The position numbers and the translations under genes are program-made. A model generated the notes under the pieces. The model was not told the DNA's origin and searched no databases. It was given only the letters and a program-made list of their open reading frames with translations. Positions 33,852 to 42,908 of a stretch of DNA of 64,000 bases are shown one piece after another; the first letter of the stretch is position 1; each line of letters opens with the position of its first letter. The DNA is from Burkholderia sp. SRS-W-2-2016 (lineage in GTDB: Bacteria; Pseudomonadota; Gammaproteobacteria; Burkholderiales; Burkholderiaceae): NCBI RefSeq assembly GCF_001931485.1, contig NZ_MSDV01000003.1, positions 101,879 through 165,878 on the forward strand, read 5' to 3'.

Positions 33852-35066
33852 TCAGATCTTCAAACGCCGCAACACCTTCGGCCCGGCCACCGCGATCGAC
33901 GCGGAACACAGCGCGACGACCGACAGACCGATCGTCAGATTGGTCACCTGCGCGACCGCGCCGATGATCACCGGTCCGAGCAGCAGCCCGAAATACGCGA
34001 GTCCCGCGACGTGCGCGAGCCCTTCGGCCGCGTGGATGCCCTTCACGCTCGCGGCCGCCGCGAACAGCACCGGCATCATGTTCGCGAGCCCCAGGCCGAT
34101 CAGCGCGAAGCCCGCGAGCGCGGCCACCGGATTGGGCAGCAGCAGCGCGTCGACCATCCCCGCGCAGGCGAGCGCGGCGCTGATCATCACCAGTTGCGGT
34201 GCGCCGAAACGGGCCCGCACCGCGTCGCCGGCAAAGCGCGCGAGCGCCATGCCGCCCGAGAACGCCGCATACGCGGCACTCGCCAGCGCGGGCGTGGCGA
34301 GCACGACGTCGCGCATATAGACGGTGGCCCAGTCGTACATCGCCCCTTCGGCGATCAGCGCGACCAGCGCCATCATGCCGAGCGCCCACAGCGCCGGCGA
34401 GCGCCAGCGGCTCGCGCGCGGCGTCGCCGCGTCGGGATGCTCGGCATGCGGCACGTGCGGCAACACCGACGGACACGCGCTCACCAGCACCAGCGCGCTG
34501 ACCGCCGCGGCCAGCGCCAGATGCAGCGCCGGCGCCATCCCGCGCGACAGCAGCGCACCGCCGACCGCCGCGCCGAACATCCCGCCGAGGCTGAACATCC
34601 CATGCAGCGACGACATGATCGGCTTGCCGACCGCTTTTTCGACGGCGCTCGCTTCGGCGTTCATCGCGACATCGAGCGTGGCCATGCCGGCGCCGAAGAT
34701 CGCGAGCACGACCAGCAGCATCCAGTACGCGGGCACGACGAGGATCAGCGCCGCGCAGGCGGCCATCACGAGCCCGCCGGTCAGACACGCGCGCCGGGTG
34801 CCGACCCGCGCGATCCACGACGCGTTGGTCACCATCGCGCCGATCGAGCCGCCGGCCACCGCGAGCAGCGCGAACGACAACATCGCCGGATTCAGCTGGA
34901 AGCGGTCGCGCACCGTCGGCACATGCACGCCCCACGATGCGTACATCATCCCGGCGATGAAAAACACCGCCATCGTGGCGAAGCGCGCGCGCTGCCGTTC
35001 GGTGTCGGACAGGTTGCGGTGAGCGGCGGGCAGGACGGCGAATTCGGAGGCGTGTTGGTCGGGCAC
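33852..35066 (-). CDS. MFS transporter
   Basis: A 404-residue inner-membrane carrier with about 12 hydrophobic segments. The first helix region FFIAGMMYASWGVHVPTVRDRF and the DVAMNAEASAVEKAVGKPIMSSLHGMFSLGG segment match the YbjJ-like branch of the major facilitator superfamily. The substrate is unknown. The GTG at 35066 gives a sensible cytoplasmic N-terminus, but no clear ribosome site is visible, so a start a few codons away is possible. It lies divergent from the HugZ-like gene and downstream of nothing on its strand. Confidence 0.82.
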   Translation of the reverse strand: MPDQHASEFAVLPAAHRNLSDTERQRARFATMAVFFIAGMMYASWGVHVPTVRDRFQLNPAMLSFALLAVAGGSIGAMVTNASWIARVGTRRACLTGGLVMAACAALILVVPAYWMLLVVLAIFGAGMATLDVAMNAEASAVEKAVGKPIMSSLHGMFSLGGMFGAAVGGALLSRGMAPALHLALAAAVSALVLVSACPSVLPHVPHAEHPDAATPRASRWRSPALWALGMMALVALIAEGAMYDWATVYMRDVVLATPALASAAYAAFSGGMALARFAGDAVRARFGAPQLVMISAALACAGMVDALLLPNPVAALAGFALIGLGLANMMPVLFAAAASVKGIHAAEGLAHVAGLAYFGLLLGPVIIGAVAQVTNLTIGLSVVALCSASIAVAGPKVLRRLKI

Positions 35067-35242
35067 GGAGGTCTCGGGCGCAGAGGGCGGGAAGACGATG
35101 GAAGGCGGGTTGAAAGCAAGCTTCCGATTCTATCGAAGCACACGCGCTTATGCTTGGAGCGGCGGGCGCGGGCACGTACGATTCAGCGTGGGCGCCGCGA
35201 TCCTGCGCATGCCCCCGTCTCCGACTCGCGAGGTACGCCGCC

Positions 35243-35923
35243 GTGAACATTCCCGCTCATGCTCCGCTGCATCTGTTGCACACGGCCGCGGTCGGTACGC
35301 TCGCGACCCATGCGCGTCAGCCAGAAGGCTTTCCTTATCCGTCGGTGCTGCCGTTCGCGCCGGACCCGCGCCATCAGCCGACCATTCTCGTCAGCCGCCT
35401 CGCCGAGCACACCCACAATCTGGTCGCGGATCCGCGCGCCGGTTTTCTGGCAGTTGATGCCCCCGACGGCGACGTGCTGGTCGGCCAGCGCGTGACGCTG
35501 CTCGGCCGCTTCGCGCCGGTCGAGGCGAGCCCGCAGGTCGTGCGGCGCTATCTGCGTTATCACCCGGACGCGGAGCGCTATCTGGTGCTCGGCGACTTCA
35601 CGTTCTGGACGATGGAGCTCGAACGGCTGCGCTATATCGGCGGCTTCGGTGCGATGGGCTGGCTCGACGGCGCCGAACTCGATCCGCTGCCGCCGCTGGA
35701 TACCGATGAGGAAGATGCGTTGATCGACGAATTCGGTGCGCGCCTGAACGCCGCCGGTGGTGCCGGCAGCGGCGGGGGCGCCGAACTGATCGGCATCGAC
35801 CGCTATGGCGCCGATCTGCAACGCGCGGGCGCGCGTGTGCGTTGCGCATTCGATGGCGTCGCCGCCGATCACGAAACATTGCATGCGGCGCTCGAAGTTT
35901 GCATCGACCGACACGCGAATTAA
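35243..35923 (+). CDS. HugZ-like FMN-binding split-barrel protein with C-terminal DUF2470-type domain
   Basis: A 226-residue protein of the pyridoxamine 5'-phosphate oxidase-like fold. The N-terminal split barrel carries GTLATHARQPEGFPYPSVLPFA and SRLAEHTHNLVADPRAG. The C-terminal domain (about residue 150 on) has ELIGIDRYGADL, matching the DUF2470 part of HugZ/HutZ haem-utilisation proteins. Members bind haem or FMN, and some degrade haem. The GTG at 35243 is preferred: GAGG lies 10 bases ahead and upstream in-frame codons do not resemble the family. The substrate is uncertain and there are no iron genes nearby. Confidence 0.78.
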   Translation: MNIPAHAPLHLLHTAAVGTLATHARQPEGFPYPSVLPFAPDPRHQPTILVSRLAEHTHNLVADPRAGFLAVDAPDGDVLVGQRVTLLGRFAPVEASPQVVRRYLRYHPDAERYLVLGDFTFWTMELERLRYIGGFGAMGWLDGAELDPLPPLDTDEEDALIDEFGARLNAAGGAGSGGGAELIGIDRYGADLQRAGARVRCAFDGVAADHETLHAALEVCIDRHAN

Positions 35924-36318
35924 GCATTATCGATTTTCGGAAAAGCGCGCTGGTGCGCGCTTCGGGCACCCTGCTTCTGTTTCAACGCAGAATGCTTATC
36001 GAGACAAAAGTTTTCACGGCATGAAATGTTTTCGTGGAAGCGGTATCTCAAATCGCATTTTTTGCTAGTTAATCGTATAAATACCGAAGCGCAGGGAAAA
36101 TTTTTCAGCAAAATCCGAAATCAGCGAATTGAAAGGCGGCAGGCGCAGCGGGGCGCGGCGCGGAAACTTTTTGAAACGAATTTAAATTAATTTTGAATTT
36201 GCGCTTTTCCAGTCTTTCTATTTTGTGTTAATCTCGCCGTCAAATTCCGAGGCAAGAAACCTTCAAAGGCAAGTCGGCTAAAGATCGGCAGTCATTTATC
36301 CATACCACAAGGGAACCT
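35924..36318. other. AT-rich promoter region of the H-NS-like gene
   Basis: About 395 bases, distinctly more AT-rich than the rest of the window (for example TTTAAATTAATTTTGAATTT near 36180-36200). This suits a curved, H-NS-bound and perhaps self-repressed promoter. No gene was seen. Confidence 0.5.
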
Positions 36319-36624
36319 ATGTCTTCTTACAAGGAACTGCTCGCGCAGCGCGAGAAGCTCGAAAAGCAGATTGAAGAAGCGAAGTCGCGCGAATACGCGG
36401 AAGTCTTGAATGAGATCAAGCAGAAAATGGCCGACTATGGCATTTCGCTGAGTGAACTCGGCGGGGGCCGCGCACCGAAGGGCGCTAAAGCAGCCGCTCG
36501 TCCGCGTGCCGGCGTCGCACCGAAATACCGCGATCCCGAAAGCGGCAGCACGTGGTCGGGCCGCGGCAAACCGCCGCGCTGGATCGCTGGCCTCGATCGC
36601 GATAAATTTTTGATCCAGAAGTAA
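36319..36624 (+). CDS. H-NS family nucleoid protein
   Basis: A 101-residue histone-like protein of the Burkholderia/Ralstonia small H-NS type. Residues 1-45 form the coiled-coil oligomerisation region (KELLAQREKLEKQIEEAKSR). A basic linker leads to the C-terminal DNA-binding domain with YRDPESGSTWSGRGKPPRWI, which holds the TWSGRGKPPRW motif. It silences AT-rich and horizontally gained DNA. The upstream gap is AT-rich, so autorepression is plausible. Palindromes and a strong terminator follow the gene. Confidence 0.95.
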   Translation: MSSYKELLAQREKLEKQIEEAKSREYAEVLNEIKQKMADYGISLSELGGGRAPKGAKAAARPRAGVAPKYRDPESGSTWSGRGKPPRWIAGLDRDKFLIQK

Positions 36625-36670
36625 TGTCCGTGGTCGGAAGTAATGCCTCCGGCCAGCAGCAAGTAATACG

Positions 36671-36705
36671 ATTACCGGTAATGAAGCGGCGCTTATAACG
36701 CCGCT
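36671..36705. other. Palindrome and hairpin after the H-NS-like gene
   Basis: ATTACCGGTAAT (36671-36682) is a perfect 12-base palindrome. The hairpin AGCGGCG/CGCCGCT (36685-36691, 36699-36705) follows immediately, without a T-run. They may stabilise the message end or bind a regulator; they lie ahead of the true terminator. Confidence 0.4.
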
Positions 36706-36727
36706 GGATTTCCGGACTGAGCACATG

Positions 36728-36765
36728 AAGCCGCGCACCTTGCAGGACGCGGCTTTTTGCTTTTT
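36728..36765 (+). terminator. Intrinsic terminator of the H-NS-like gene
   Basis: Stem AAGCCGCG (36728-36735) pairs with CGCGGCTT (36748-36755), followed by TTTGCTTTTT. The remainder of the 319-base gap to the next gene shows nothing else. Confidence 0.88.
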
Positions 36766-36943
36766 AAGAGACGAAAGGTTGCCCGCGCGCTTCCGATAAC
36801 CCGAACGAGAATGCTTGTCGTTCAGATAAGCGGCTGATCCAAAAGGATTTTTTCGGCGAATGCCGAACGCGTGTCGAGTGTCGGCGCGTACAATAATCGC
36901 ATTCCGTTGAGTTGTTCTCTTTTTCCCGTTCTCCGCTCCCAGC

Positions 36944-38242
36944 ATGACGTCCGCCGCGATCGCCCAATCCGTCGAGAAACAGCGCGTTGCGCGCAAAAGC
37001 ACCTTTACCAGTATTGCGCTCAATACAGTGTTGATGACACTGCAAATCGGCGTCGGTACGATCGCGCACTCTCAGGCTCTGGTTGCCGACGGCGTTCATT
37101 CGCTGGCCGATCTGTTTTCCGATTTTGTCGTGCTGCTCGCCAATCGGCATAGCGGCGCAAAACCCGACGCCGATCACAATTACGGACATAGCCGTTATGA
37201 GACGGTGGCGTCGTTATTTCTGGGCGGCGTACTGATTTCGGTCGGCGTCGGCATGTTGTGGGGCGCCGGCACGCGGCTCGCCACTTTGCGAAGCCTGCCG
37301 GCGGTCCATGCGAGCGCGCTCGCGGTTGCGCTGCTCGTGCTGGTGTCGAAGGAGGCGCTGTTTCGCTACATGCTGCGCGAAGCGAAGCGCGTGCGCTCCG
37401 CGATGCTGATCGCCAATGCATGGCATGCGCGTTCGGACGCGGCGTCGTCGCTGGTGGTGAGCATCGGCGTGATCGGCAGCCTCGCCGGCGTGCGGCTGCT
37501 CGATCCGATCGCGGCGGCGATCGTCGGCTTCATGGTCGCGCGGATGGGCTGGACCTTCGGCTGGGACGCGCTACAGGACCTGTCGGATCGCGCGCTCGAC
37601 GAATCCGCCGCCGCCGACATGCGCGCACTGCTGCTGTCCACGCCCGGCGTGCGCGACGTGCACGAGATGCGCACGCGCAAGATGGGCGACTTCGCGCTCG
37701 TCGATGCGCATATTCTGGTCGATCCGCTGATCTCGGTGTCGGAGGGGCATTACATCGCCGAGTCGGCGCGCCTGCGGGCGCTGAGCGACAACCGGGTGCT
37801 CGACGCGTTGATTCACGTCGATCCGGAAAACGATGCGCTCGCGCATCCGCCGGTCGATCTGCCGCCGCGCGAGCGGGTGCTTGCCGAAGTGAATGCGGAA
37901 CTGGCCGGCAGTGGCTTGCGGGCCACGGCGGTGAATCTGCACTACCTGAGTACCGGGCTCGATGTCGAGGTGATCTTGCCGGCGGCGGAGGCGGGCGGGG
38001 TGGGTGAGGCGGTTGCCGGAGATGCCGCGTTGATATCCGGAACCGGAAGCGAAACTGGAAGCGCCGCGCCGTCGCTCGGCCGCGTCGATCTGGAAGCGCT
38101 CAAGCGTCGTCTCGGCGCGCGCAAACTCGACGTGCTGCTGCAACGCGACGTGGCGGCCACGTCGGTTGCCGGGGCTGTGGAGAAGGAAGCGCCGACTGCG
38201 GCCGGGCAGGCGAAAAACAGCGAATCGCAGAACGCCGCATGA
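36944..38242 (+). CDS. Cation diffusion facilitator (CDF) metal efflux transporter
   Basis: A 432-residue CDF protein. The transmembrane metal site is visible as ADGVHSLADLFSD in helix 2 and HARSDAASS in helix 5, with the HNYGHSRYETVASL loop between. About six hydrophobic segments are followed by a cytoplasmic ferredoxin-like domain containing VHEMRTRKMGDFALVDAHILVD. The C-terminus extends about 100 residues beyond a minimal CDF and ends in Ala/Glu-rich low complexity. Such carriers export Zn, Mn, Fe or Co in exchange for protons; the ion cannot be assigned. It is a single gene, convergent with the Lrp regulator. Confidence 0.92.
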   Translation: MTSAAIAQSVEKQRVARKSTFTSIALNTVLMTLQIGVGTIAHSQALVADGVHSLADLFSDFVVLLANRHSGAKPDADHNYGHSRYETVASLFLGGVLISVGVGMLWGAGTRLATLRSLPAVHASALAVALLVLVSKEALFRYMLREAKRVRSAMLIANAWHARSDAASSLVVSIGVIGSLAGVRLLDPIAAAIVGFMVARMGWTFGWDALQDLSDRALDESAAADMRALLLSTPGVRDVHEMRTRKMGDFALVDAHILVDPLISVSEGHYIAESARLRALSDNRVLDALIHVDPENDALAHPPVDLPPRERVLAEVNAELAGSGLRATAVNLHYLSTGLDVEVILPAAEAGGVGEAVAGDAALISGTGSETGSAAPSLGRVDLEALKRRLGARKLDVLLQRDVAATSVAGAVEKEAPTAAGQAKNSESQNAA

Positions 38243-38305
38243 GGGCTGAATGAGGGCTGAATGAGGGCGCATGAGGGCCGCGCTAGCGCCCTTCGGCGCC
38301 GCCCG

Positions 38306-38764
38306 TCACAACGGCAACTGCGTATCGAATTTGATCTCGCGCAGCACGACGCTCGTGCGCACTTGCGCGACGGCCGGAATCTTGAAGATGCGTTCGTGCA
38401 GGAAGCTGTCGTACGCCTTGATGTCGGGCGCGACGATCTTGAGGATGTAATCGGATTCGCCCGTGGTGCTGTAGCACTCGGTCACTTCCGGACAGGTGGC
38501 GATTTCCCGTTCGAACTGCTCGACCCCGCCCTCGGTGTGGCGGGTCAGATGAATGTGCGCGAGCGCGCAAACATGTAAGCCGAGCTTTTCGCGATCGAGC
38601 AGCGCGGTATAGCGCTGGATCACGCCCGACTGTTCCATGTCCTTGATACGCCGCCAGCACGGTGTGCTCGACAGCCCGACCTGGTCGGAAATCTCCTGCA
38701 CCGAACGGCGCGCGTCGAGCTGAAGCAGGCGCAGGATCTTCTGAGAGAACGTATCGAGTGTCAA
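38306..38764 (-). CDS. Lrp/AsnC-family transcriptional regulator
   Basis: A 152-residue Lrp-type regulator. The winged helix-turn-helix spans about residues 5-55 (ILRLLQLDARRSVQEISDQVGLSSTPCWRRIKDME). The C-terminal RAM/AsnC ligand-sensing domain contains CPEVTECYSTTGESDYILKIVAPD. Proteins of this group form octamers and respond to amino acids. No amino-acid gene is adjacent on its strand, so its regulon is not evident. The neighbouring minus-strand exonuclease gene begins a separate unit. Confidence 0.94.
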   Translation of the reverse strand: MTLDTFSQKILRLLQLDARRSVQEISDQVGLSSTPCWRRIKDMEQSGVIQRYTALLDREKLGLHVCALAHIHLTRHTEGGVEQFEREIATCPEVTECYSTTGESDYILKIVAPDIKAYDSFLHERIFKIPAVAQVRTSVVLREIKFDTQLPL

Positions 38765-38855
38765 CTGCGCCTCCGTTAGCGTCGCCGTATCACCGCATGG
38801 TAGAGGGCGCGAAAACGAAACGCAATGTAAAACGGCTCTCGCGAGCGAGATTGCC

Positions 38856-39488
38856 CTATTTTACCGGGTCCGGGGCGGCGTTTCGCCCTGAGCCGTCCCC
38901 ATCTTCCTTATCCGCCACGGGCTGTTCCGGACGGCTCGCGCGCAGCTCCTTCAGCATGTTGCAGAACAGCGCGCCTTGCTCGATCGCGTCGTCGAGCGCG
39001 ACGTGCGTGTGCGGATGCTCGTCGAACCAGTGCTTCGGAAAACGCGGCTTGATGTTCTTCCGATACGGCAGGCCGGTCATCGCGAACGCGAGCGTTTTGA
39101 TGTCGAGCGCCGACCACGAGAACGGACAGCGGCCGACAAACCGCATCATGTACCAGAACATATAGGTGAAGTCGAAGCCGGCCGGCATCGCGACGAACAC
39201 CGGCTTGCCCGGCAACGCCTCGACCCAGTCGACATAGGCGGCCAGCGCCGCCGCCGGCGCCTGCAGATCCTTGCGGCACGCCTCCCACGCTTCCGGCTGG
39301 GTTTTCCACCACGCTTCCTGGACCGGATGCGGCGCCGCGCCTTCGAGCGTTTCCAGATTCGCCGAGAAGGTCGCGATCAGCTGCTTGTCCTCGGTGTACG
39401 CGGCGGACGCGAAACTGAGCATCGAATGCGGGCCGGGGATCGGACCGTCCGCTTCGACGTCGGTGCTCACATAGATTTCGCTGCTCAT
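38856..39488 (-). CDS. DEDD-family 3'-5' exonuclease
   Basis: A 210-residue predicted exonuclease. The DEDD metal ligands are visible: Asp10 and Glu12 in STDVEADG, a middle Asp in [11 protein letters not shown], and the last in [12 protein letters not shown], with the upstream His of the DEDDh type. It resembles RNase T/oligoribonuclease-like domains but has distinctive Trp-rich insertions ([12 protein letters not shown]). The substrate may be RNA or DNA. The start ATG overlaps the stop of the metallo-hydrolase gene by four bases (ATGA), so the two are translationally coupled. Confidence 0.82.
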   Translation of the reverse strand: MSSEIYVSTDVEADGPIPGPHSMLSFASAAYTEDKQLIATFSANLETLEGAAPHPVQEAWWKTQPEAWEACRKDLQAPAAALAAYVDWVEALPGKPVFVAMPAGFDFTYMFWYMMRFVGRCPFSWSALDIKTLAFAMTGLPYRKNIKPRFPKHWFDEHPHTHVALDDAIEQGALFCNMLKELRASRPEQPVADKEDGDGSGRNAAPDPVK

Positions 39489-40129
39489 GCGCCCACTCCA
39501 TCGGCTACGTACGGATTGCTGCGGCGCTCGGCGCCGAATGTCGAGGTCGGACCGTGGCCCGGCACGAACGTGACGTCGTTGCCGAGCGGCCAGAGTTTTT
39601 CGCGGATCGAGCGGATCAGGTCCGCGTGATTGCCGCGCGGAAAATCGGTGCGGCCGATCGAGCCGGCGAACAGCACGTCGCCGACCAGCGCGAGCCGGTG
39701 CGCGCGGCTGAAGAACACCACGTGGCCCGGCGTGTGGCCGGGGCAGTGGTAGACCTCGAGGGTTTCGTCGCCGAACTGCACGGTTTCGCCGTTATCGAGC
39801 CAGCGGTCGGGCTCGAACGCGTCGGCGGCCGGAAAACCGAAGCGCGTGCTTTGGTCCGGCAGCTTGTCGAGCCAGAAGCGCTCGTCCGGATGCGGGCCTT
39901 CGATCGGCACGCCGTAGTGCGTCGCCAGCGTCTTCGCGCCCGCGCAGTGATCGATGTGGCCGTGCGTCAGAAAAACCTTCTCGACCGTCACGTTCTGCCG
40001 CGCGATCTCCTGCTGGATCAGCTCGAGATCGCCGCCCGGATCGACGACGGCCGCACGTCCGGTGACCTCGCAAACGAGCAGCGAGCAGTTCTGCTGGAAC
40101 GGCGTGACGGGGATCAGGGTGACTTTCAT
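39485..40129 (-). CDS. MBL-fold metallo-hydrolase (YcbL/glyoxalase II-like)
   Basis: A 214-residue metallo-beta-lactamase-fold hydrolase. The zinc motif THGHIDH has His56, His58, Asp60 and His61. [10 protein letters not shown] supplies the third-site His, [13 protein letters not shown] the bridging Asp, and [14 protein letters not shown] the last His. The short form without the glyoxalase II C-terminal domain is like YcbL. Activity on glutathione thioesters is possible but unproven. [14 protein letters not shown] at 40129 is the conserved family start; a longer frame goes through non-family sequence. It heads a two-gene unit with the exonuclease. Confidence 0.9.
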   Translation of the reverse strand: MKVTLIPVTPFQQNCSLLVCEVTGRAAVVDPGGDLELIQQEIARQNVTVEKVFLTHGHIDHCAGAKTLATHYGVPIEGPHPDERFWLDKLPDQSTRFGFPAADAFEPDRWLDNGETVQFGDETLEVYHCPGHTPGHVVFFSRAHRLALVGDVLFAGSIGRTDFPRGNHADLIRSIREKLWPLGNDVTFVPGHGPTSTFGAERRSNPYVADGVGA

Positions 40130-40306
40130 GGCTGGACCGCGAACTGGAAAAACGTTGATTGTACCGGCCGCGCGGTCGTCGCCGGAGCCCGTGCGACGGG
40201 GGTTGCGGACGCTCGCCGGCGGCTTGGTTGTCCGCCCATTTTTGCGATAAATGTGAAGATTAATCAAGGAATTGGGCCGCTCGCCATCCCGAAAAAGTTT
40301 TTTGGG

Positions 40307-40312
40307 TATAAT
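40307..40312 (+). promoter_or_regulatory. Consensus -10 box in front of the structured region
   Basis: A perfect TATAAT at 40307-40312 would start transcription near 40319. No good -35 hexamer is seen at 17 bases, so an activator or extended contacts may be needed. Confidence 0.45.
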
Positions 40313-40318
40313 GCGCCT

Positions 40319-40660
40319 CATGCACAGAAATTGTGCTGCCACGAGGCGATGCGTCCCCATCAAAAAGGGTACGCCGCTCGCCATTCAAGTAAGGGCTGTC
40401 GGGATGCCGACGGCCATCCAGTATCGATGCGTTCGATGCACACGTCTTGCCCAGCCAGGCGCCGCGCGCCTGCTACGGAACTAATCCGTGACGCTGGGTG
40501 GGGCCTACGCCGCCGTTCCTGTGCGCTGAGTTGCGCGCACAAGAACGTGATTGCCACGTTCAGTTGGCGGCATGTGGGGTCTGGTCAGGCTGCCGGGGAC
40601 AGGTTGCGCCAGACGTGAAAATTAACCGTGCGGTTAGCGGCTCAGTGAGCCGCTCCGGGC
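40319..40660 (+). ncRNA. Candidate structured RNA (or long rlpA leader), family unknown
   Basis: Starting just after a TATAAT box, the plus strand holds successive hairpins. GGCGA/TCGCC encloses inner GCGT/ACGC and CCC/GGG pairs (40345-40382). A nine-pair stem with GATG loop follows (40394-40415). GCCCAGC/GCTGGG(T) closes a junction (40449-40499) containing CAGGCGC/GCGCCTG and ACGGA/TCCGT hairpins. Then come GTTC/GAAC plus GTGCGC/GCGCAC (40515-40546), AACGTG/CACGTT, GTCTGG/CCAGAC, and AGCGGCTC/GAGCCGCT (40636-40654). I tested by eye for RNase P RNA, tmRNA, 4.5S and 6S hallmarks and found none. It could be a trans-acting RNA or a cis leader of rlpA; no strong terminator closes it. Confidence 0.45.
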
Positions 40661-40774
40661 TTTGACGTACTGCGCTTGTTAGCGCGGCGCGTTGTCGTCC
40701 CTACCGCCGGAGCCGCAAGCAACATACCCAGCTTTACGCGGGTGACGCGGCTCGACAATGTGATTGCACGTCTT

Positions 40775-41365
40775 ATGAAAACTCGGCTAACCCGCAGTCT
40801 GGGGACTGTTTTTGCCTTTTTTGCCCTGGCCGGCTGTGCCACGCCGCCGGGCGCGTCCGATACGGCCGCGACCGACACCATCCGCACCACCAAGAATGCC
40901 CGGCTGACCAGCTTCGGCCCGCAGTCGTTCGGCAGCGCGCCGGCCTCGAGCCCGAGCGCCGCGAGCACGCCGCTGGCCGATGCCAAGCCGCTCACCGACG
41001 ACGGCGTCGACGCGTCGGACTTCCGTCAGACCGGCCGCGCGTCGTGGTACGGCCGCTTCTTCCACGGCCGCCGCACCGCCAACGGCGAGCGCTACGACAT
41101 GCACGCGCTGACCGCCGCGCACCGCACGCTGCCGCTCGGCTCGTATGTGCGCGTGACCAATCCGTCCAATTCGCGCTCGGTGGTCGTGCGCATCAACGAC
41201 CGCGGCCCGTACGCGCGCGGCCGGGTGATCGATCTGTCGATGGCTGCCGCCTCGAAGCTCGACATGCGCCACAGCGGCACCGCCCGCGTTCAGATCGAAG
41301 GGATCACCGCGCAGGAAGCGCGCGCGGAGATGAACGAACAACTGGCGTCGAACTCGGACAAGTGA
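40775..41365 (+). CDS. rlpA: RlpA-family septal ring lytic transglycosylase-like lipoprotein
   Basis: A 196-residue lipoprotein. The lipobox LAGC puts the acylated cysteine at residue 21. After a Ser/Ala-rich linker the double-psi beta-barrel domain runs from about residue 85 to 185: [34 protein letters not shown] and [18 protein letters not shown]. These are the RlpA peptidoglycan-cleaving signature, with the Asp of NDRGPY. The C-terminal SPOR domain of E. coli RlpA is absent, as in many short versions. The ATG at 40775 has no evident ribosome site, and a GTG five codons upstream is possible. An intrinsic terminator follows. Confidence 0.92.
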   Translation: MKTRLTRSLGTVFAFFALAGCATPPGASDTAATDTIRTTKNARLTSFGPQSFGSAPASSPSAASTPLADAKPLTDDGVDASDFRQTGRASWYGRFFHGRRTANGERYDMHALTAAHRTLPLGSYVRVTNPSNSRSVVVRINDRGPYARGRVIDLSMAAASKLDMRHSGTARVQIEGITAQEARAEMNEQLASNSDK

Positions 41366-41497
41366 TCTGAATGGCGGTGACGGCGGTGCGTTGTGTTCCG
41401 CCGCGCCGTGCAGGGTGCAGTCGAATTTGCAATTTGCGGATCGTGCCGGCTTCCCTGCTGGCGAACCGAGATTGCCGGAACACTGGCTGTAAAAACG

Positions 41498-41523
41498 AAG
41501 GGCCGCTTATGCGGCCCTTTTTT
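41498..41523. terminator. Bidirectional intrinsic terminator between rlpA and rsmI
   Basis: Stem AAGGGCCGC (41498-41506) pairs with GCGGCCCTT (41511-41519) over TTAT. There is a T-run after it on the plus strand, and AAAAACG before it serves the minus strand. It ends the convergent rlpA and rsmI transcripts. Confidence 0.9.
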
Positions 41524-41554
41524 CGTCCCTATTTGTCTGTGCGCGGGTAGCGCG

Positions 41555-42439
41555 TCACGCGTCGGACCTGTCTTCCTTCAACGCCAGCGCGCGCGAATAC
41601 AGCGCATTGCGCGACGCGCCCGTCAGCGACGCCGCGACCTTTGCCGCGCCGCTCACCGACATCTCTTCCAGCAGCAATTCAAGCAGCGCGTCGTGATCGT
41701 GCTCGCCGGCCGCTTGGGGCGTCGCGCCTTCGACCACCAGCACGAATTCGCCGCGCTGCCGGTTCGCATCGGCGGCGAGCCATGCTGGCGCTTCGGCCAG
41801 GGTGCCCTGGTGCAGCGCTTCATGTAACTTCGTCAGTTCCCGCGCGATCAGCAGACGGCGCTCGCCGCCGAACGCGTCGGCGAGCGCCTGCACGGTTTCG
41901 ACGATCCGGTGCGGCGCTTCGTAGAACACCATCGCGTGTGCGTGTTGCGCGAGCGCCTGCAACGCGGCGGCACGCGCTTTCGGCTTCGGCGGCAGAAAAC
42001 CGAGAAACGAGAAGGTCGCGACCCAGTCGCCGGCCGCGCTCAGCGCGGTCGCGAGCGCGCTCGCGCCGGGCAGCGGGATTACCGCGAAGCCGGCCTCGCG
42101 CACCGCGTCGACGAGCTTCGCGCCCGGGTCTGAAATGCCCGGCGTGCCCGCGTCGGATACGTAGGCGACGCGCTCGCCCGCCTGCAGAAATTCGATCACG
42201 CGTTGCGCCGCGGCGCGCTCATTGTGCTGATGCACGGCGACGAGCGGCTTCGAGATGCCGTAGCGCGCGAGCAGCTGACCGGTGTTGCGGGTGTCCTCGG
42301 CGGCGATGCGGTCCGCGAGTCCGAGCACGTGCAGCGCGCGCAGCGTGATGTCGGCGATGTTGCCGATCGGCGTGGCCACGACATACAGCGCGGCGGTCGG
42401 GTACTGCTGTCCTTGCGCGAGTTCGGAGAGAGGAGTCAT
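41555..42439 (-). CDS. rsmI: 16S rRNA 2'-O-ribose C1402 methyltransferase RsmI
   Basis: A 294-residue tetrapyrrole-methylase-fold enzyme that 2'-O-methylates C1402 in the decoding centre of 16S rRNA using SAM. Visible signatures are [19 protein letters not shown] near the N-terminus, [17 protein letters not shown], and [16 protein letters not shown]. The SAM-binding [15 protein letters not shown] follows, and the C-terminus has the helix-turn-helix-like extension of RsmI. MTPLSEL at 42439 is the natural start because the TPIGN motif then falls at about residue 22. Its start codon overlaps that of the divergent yraN by two bases. Confidence 0.94.
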   Translation of the reverse strand: MTPLSELAQGQQYPTAALYVVATPIGNIADITLRALHVLGLADRIAAEDTRNTGQLLARYGISKPLVAVHQHNERAAAQRVIEFLQAGERVAYVSDAGTPGISDPGAKLVDAVREAGFAVIPLPGASALATALSAAGDWVATFSFLGFLPPKPKARAAALQALAQHAHAMVFYEAPHRIVETVQALADAFGGERRLLIARELTKLHEALHQGTLAEAPAWLAADANRQRGEFVLVVEGATPQAAGEHDHDALLELLLEEMSVSGAAKVAASLTGASRNALYSRALALKEDRSDA

Positions 42440-42908
42440 GAAACGGAAGACGCAAACAGACGGAACGAGGCCGACATTGTGCCATGTGGGCTCGCGCGAA
42501 ACGGGCTCGGCGGGGCACGACAACTTTTCCGGCGCGGCCCGGTCCAAATCCGTCGGCGCGGCGTTCGAAGCGCGTGCGCAGGTGTTTTTGCAACGCCAGC
42601 GGCTGCGTTTCGTCGCGCGTAACGTGGCGTGCCGCGGCGGCGAGATCGATCTGGTGATGCGCGATCGCGACGGTACGCTGGTGTTCGTCGAAGTACGCGC
42701 GCGGGCGCAGCGGCACTACGGCGGCGCGGCGGCGAGCATCGGTTGGCGGAAGCAGCAGCGCATCGTGCGTGCGGCGCGGCATTATCTGGCGACGCTAGCA
42801 TGGCGTCACGAGCCGCACGAGCCGCCCGTGTGCCGGTTCGATGTGATCGCGTTCGAAGGCGGCCGGCTCGAATGGCTGCGCGACGCGTTTCGCGCCGACG
42901 AAGTTTGA
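42438..42908 (+). CDS. yraN: YraN/UPF0102-family predicted endonuclease-fold protein
   Basis: A 156-residue protein. The UPF0102 domain starts near residue 38 ([23 protein letters not shown]). It shows the restriction-endonuclease-like core [24 protein letters not shown], where Glu-Asp-(Val)-Glu and Val-Lys/Arg positions are typical. Its function in the cell is unsettled; it is repeatedly found beside rsmI and diaA. The first 37 residues are a Burkholderia-style low-similarity extension. The ATG at 42438 has GGAG three bases ahead. A GTG near 42484 would give a protein closer to the family length. Confidence 0.87.
   Translation: MKRKTQTDGTRPTLCHVGSRETGSAGHDNFSGAARSKSVGAAFEARAQVFLQRQRLRFVARNVACRGGEIDLVMRDRDGTLVFVEVRARAQRHYGGAAASIGWRKQQRIVRAARHYLATLAWRHEPHEPPVCRFDVIAFEGGRLEWLRDAFRADEV

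Larger units (their letters stand above)
40130..40774. other. Long gap between the MBL hydrolase and rlpA
   Basis: About 645 bases without a convincing protein gene. Roughly 40302-40660 is packed with consecutive stem-loops behind a TATAAT box and is listed separately as a candidate RNA. The part from about 40660 to 40774 shows no clear ribosome site for rlpA. Confidence 0.5.

Noticed and set aside
40272..40484. 70-codon frame across the structured region
   Set aside because: No ribosome site, and it runs through stems that look selected as RNA; kept as candidate RNA instead.
40319..40660. RNase P RNA, tmRNA or 6S RNA near the rsmI block
   Set aside because: The core motifs of these RNAs (for example the GAGGAAAGTC of RNase P) are absent on both strands.
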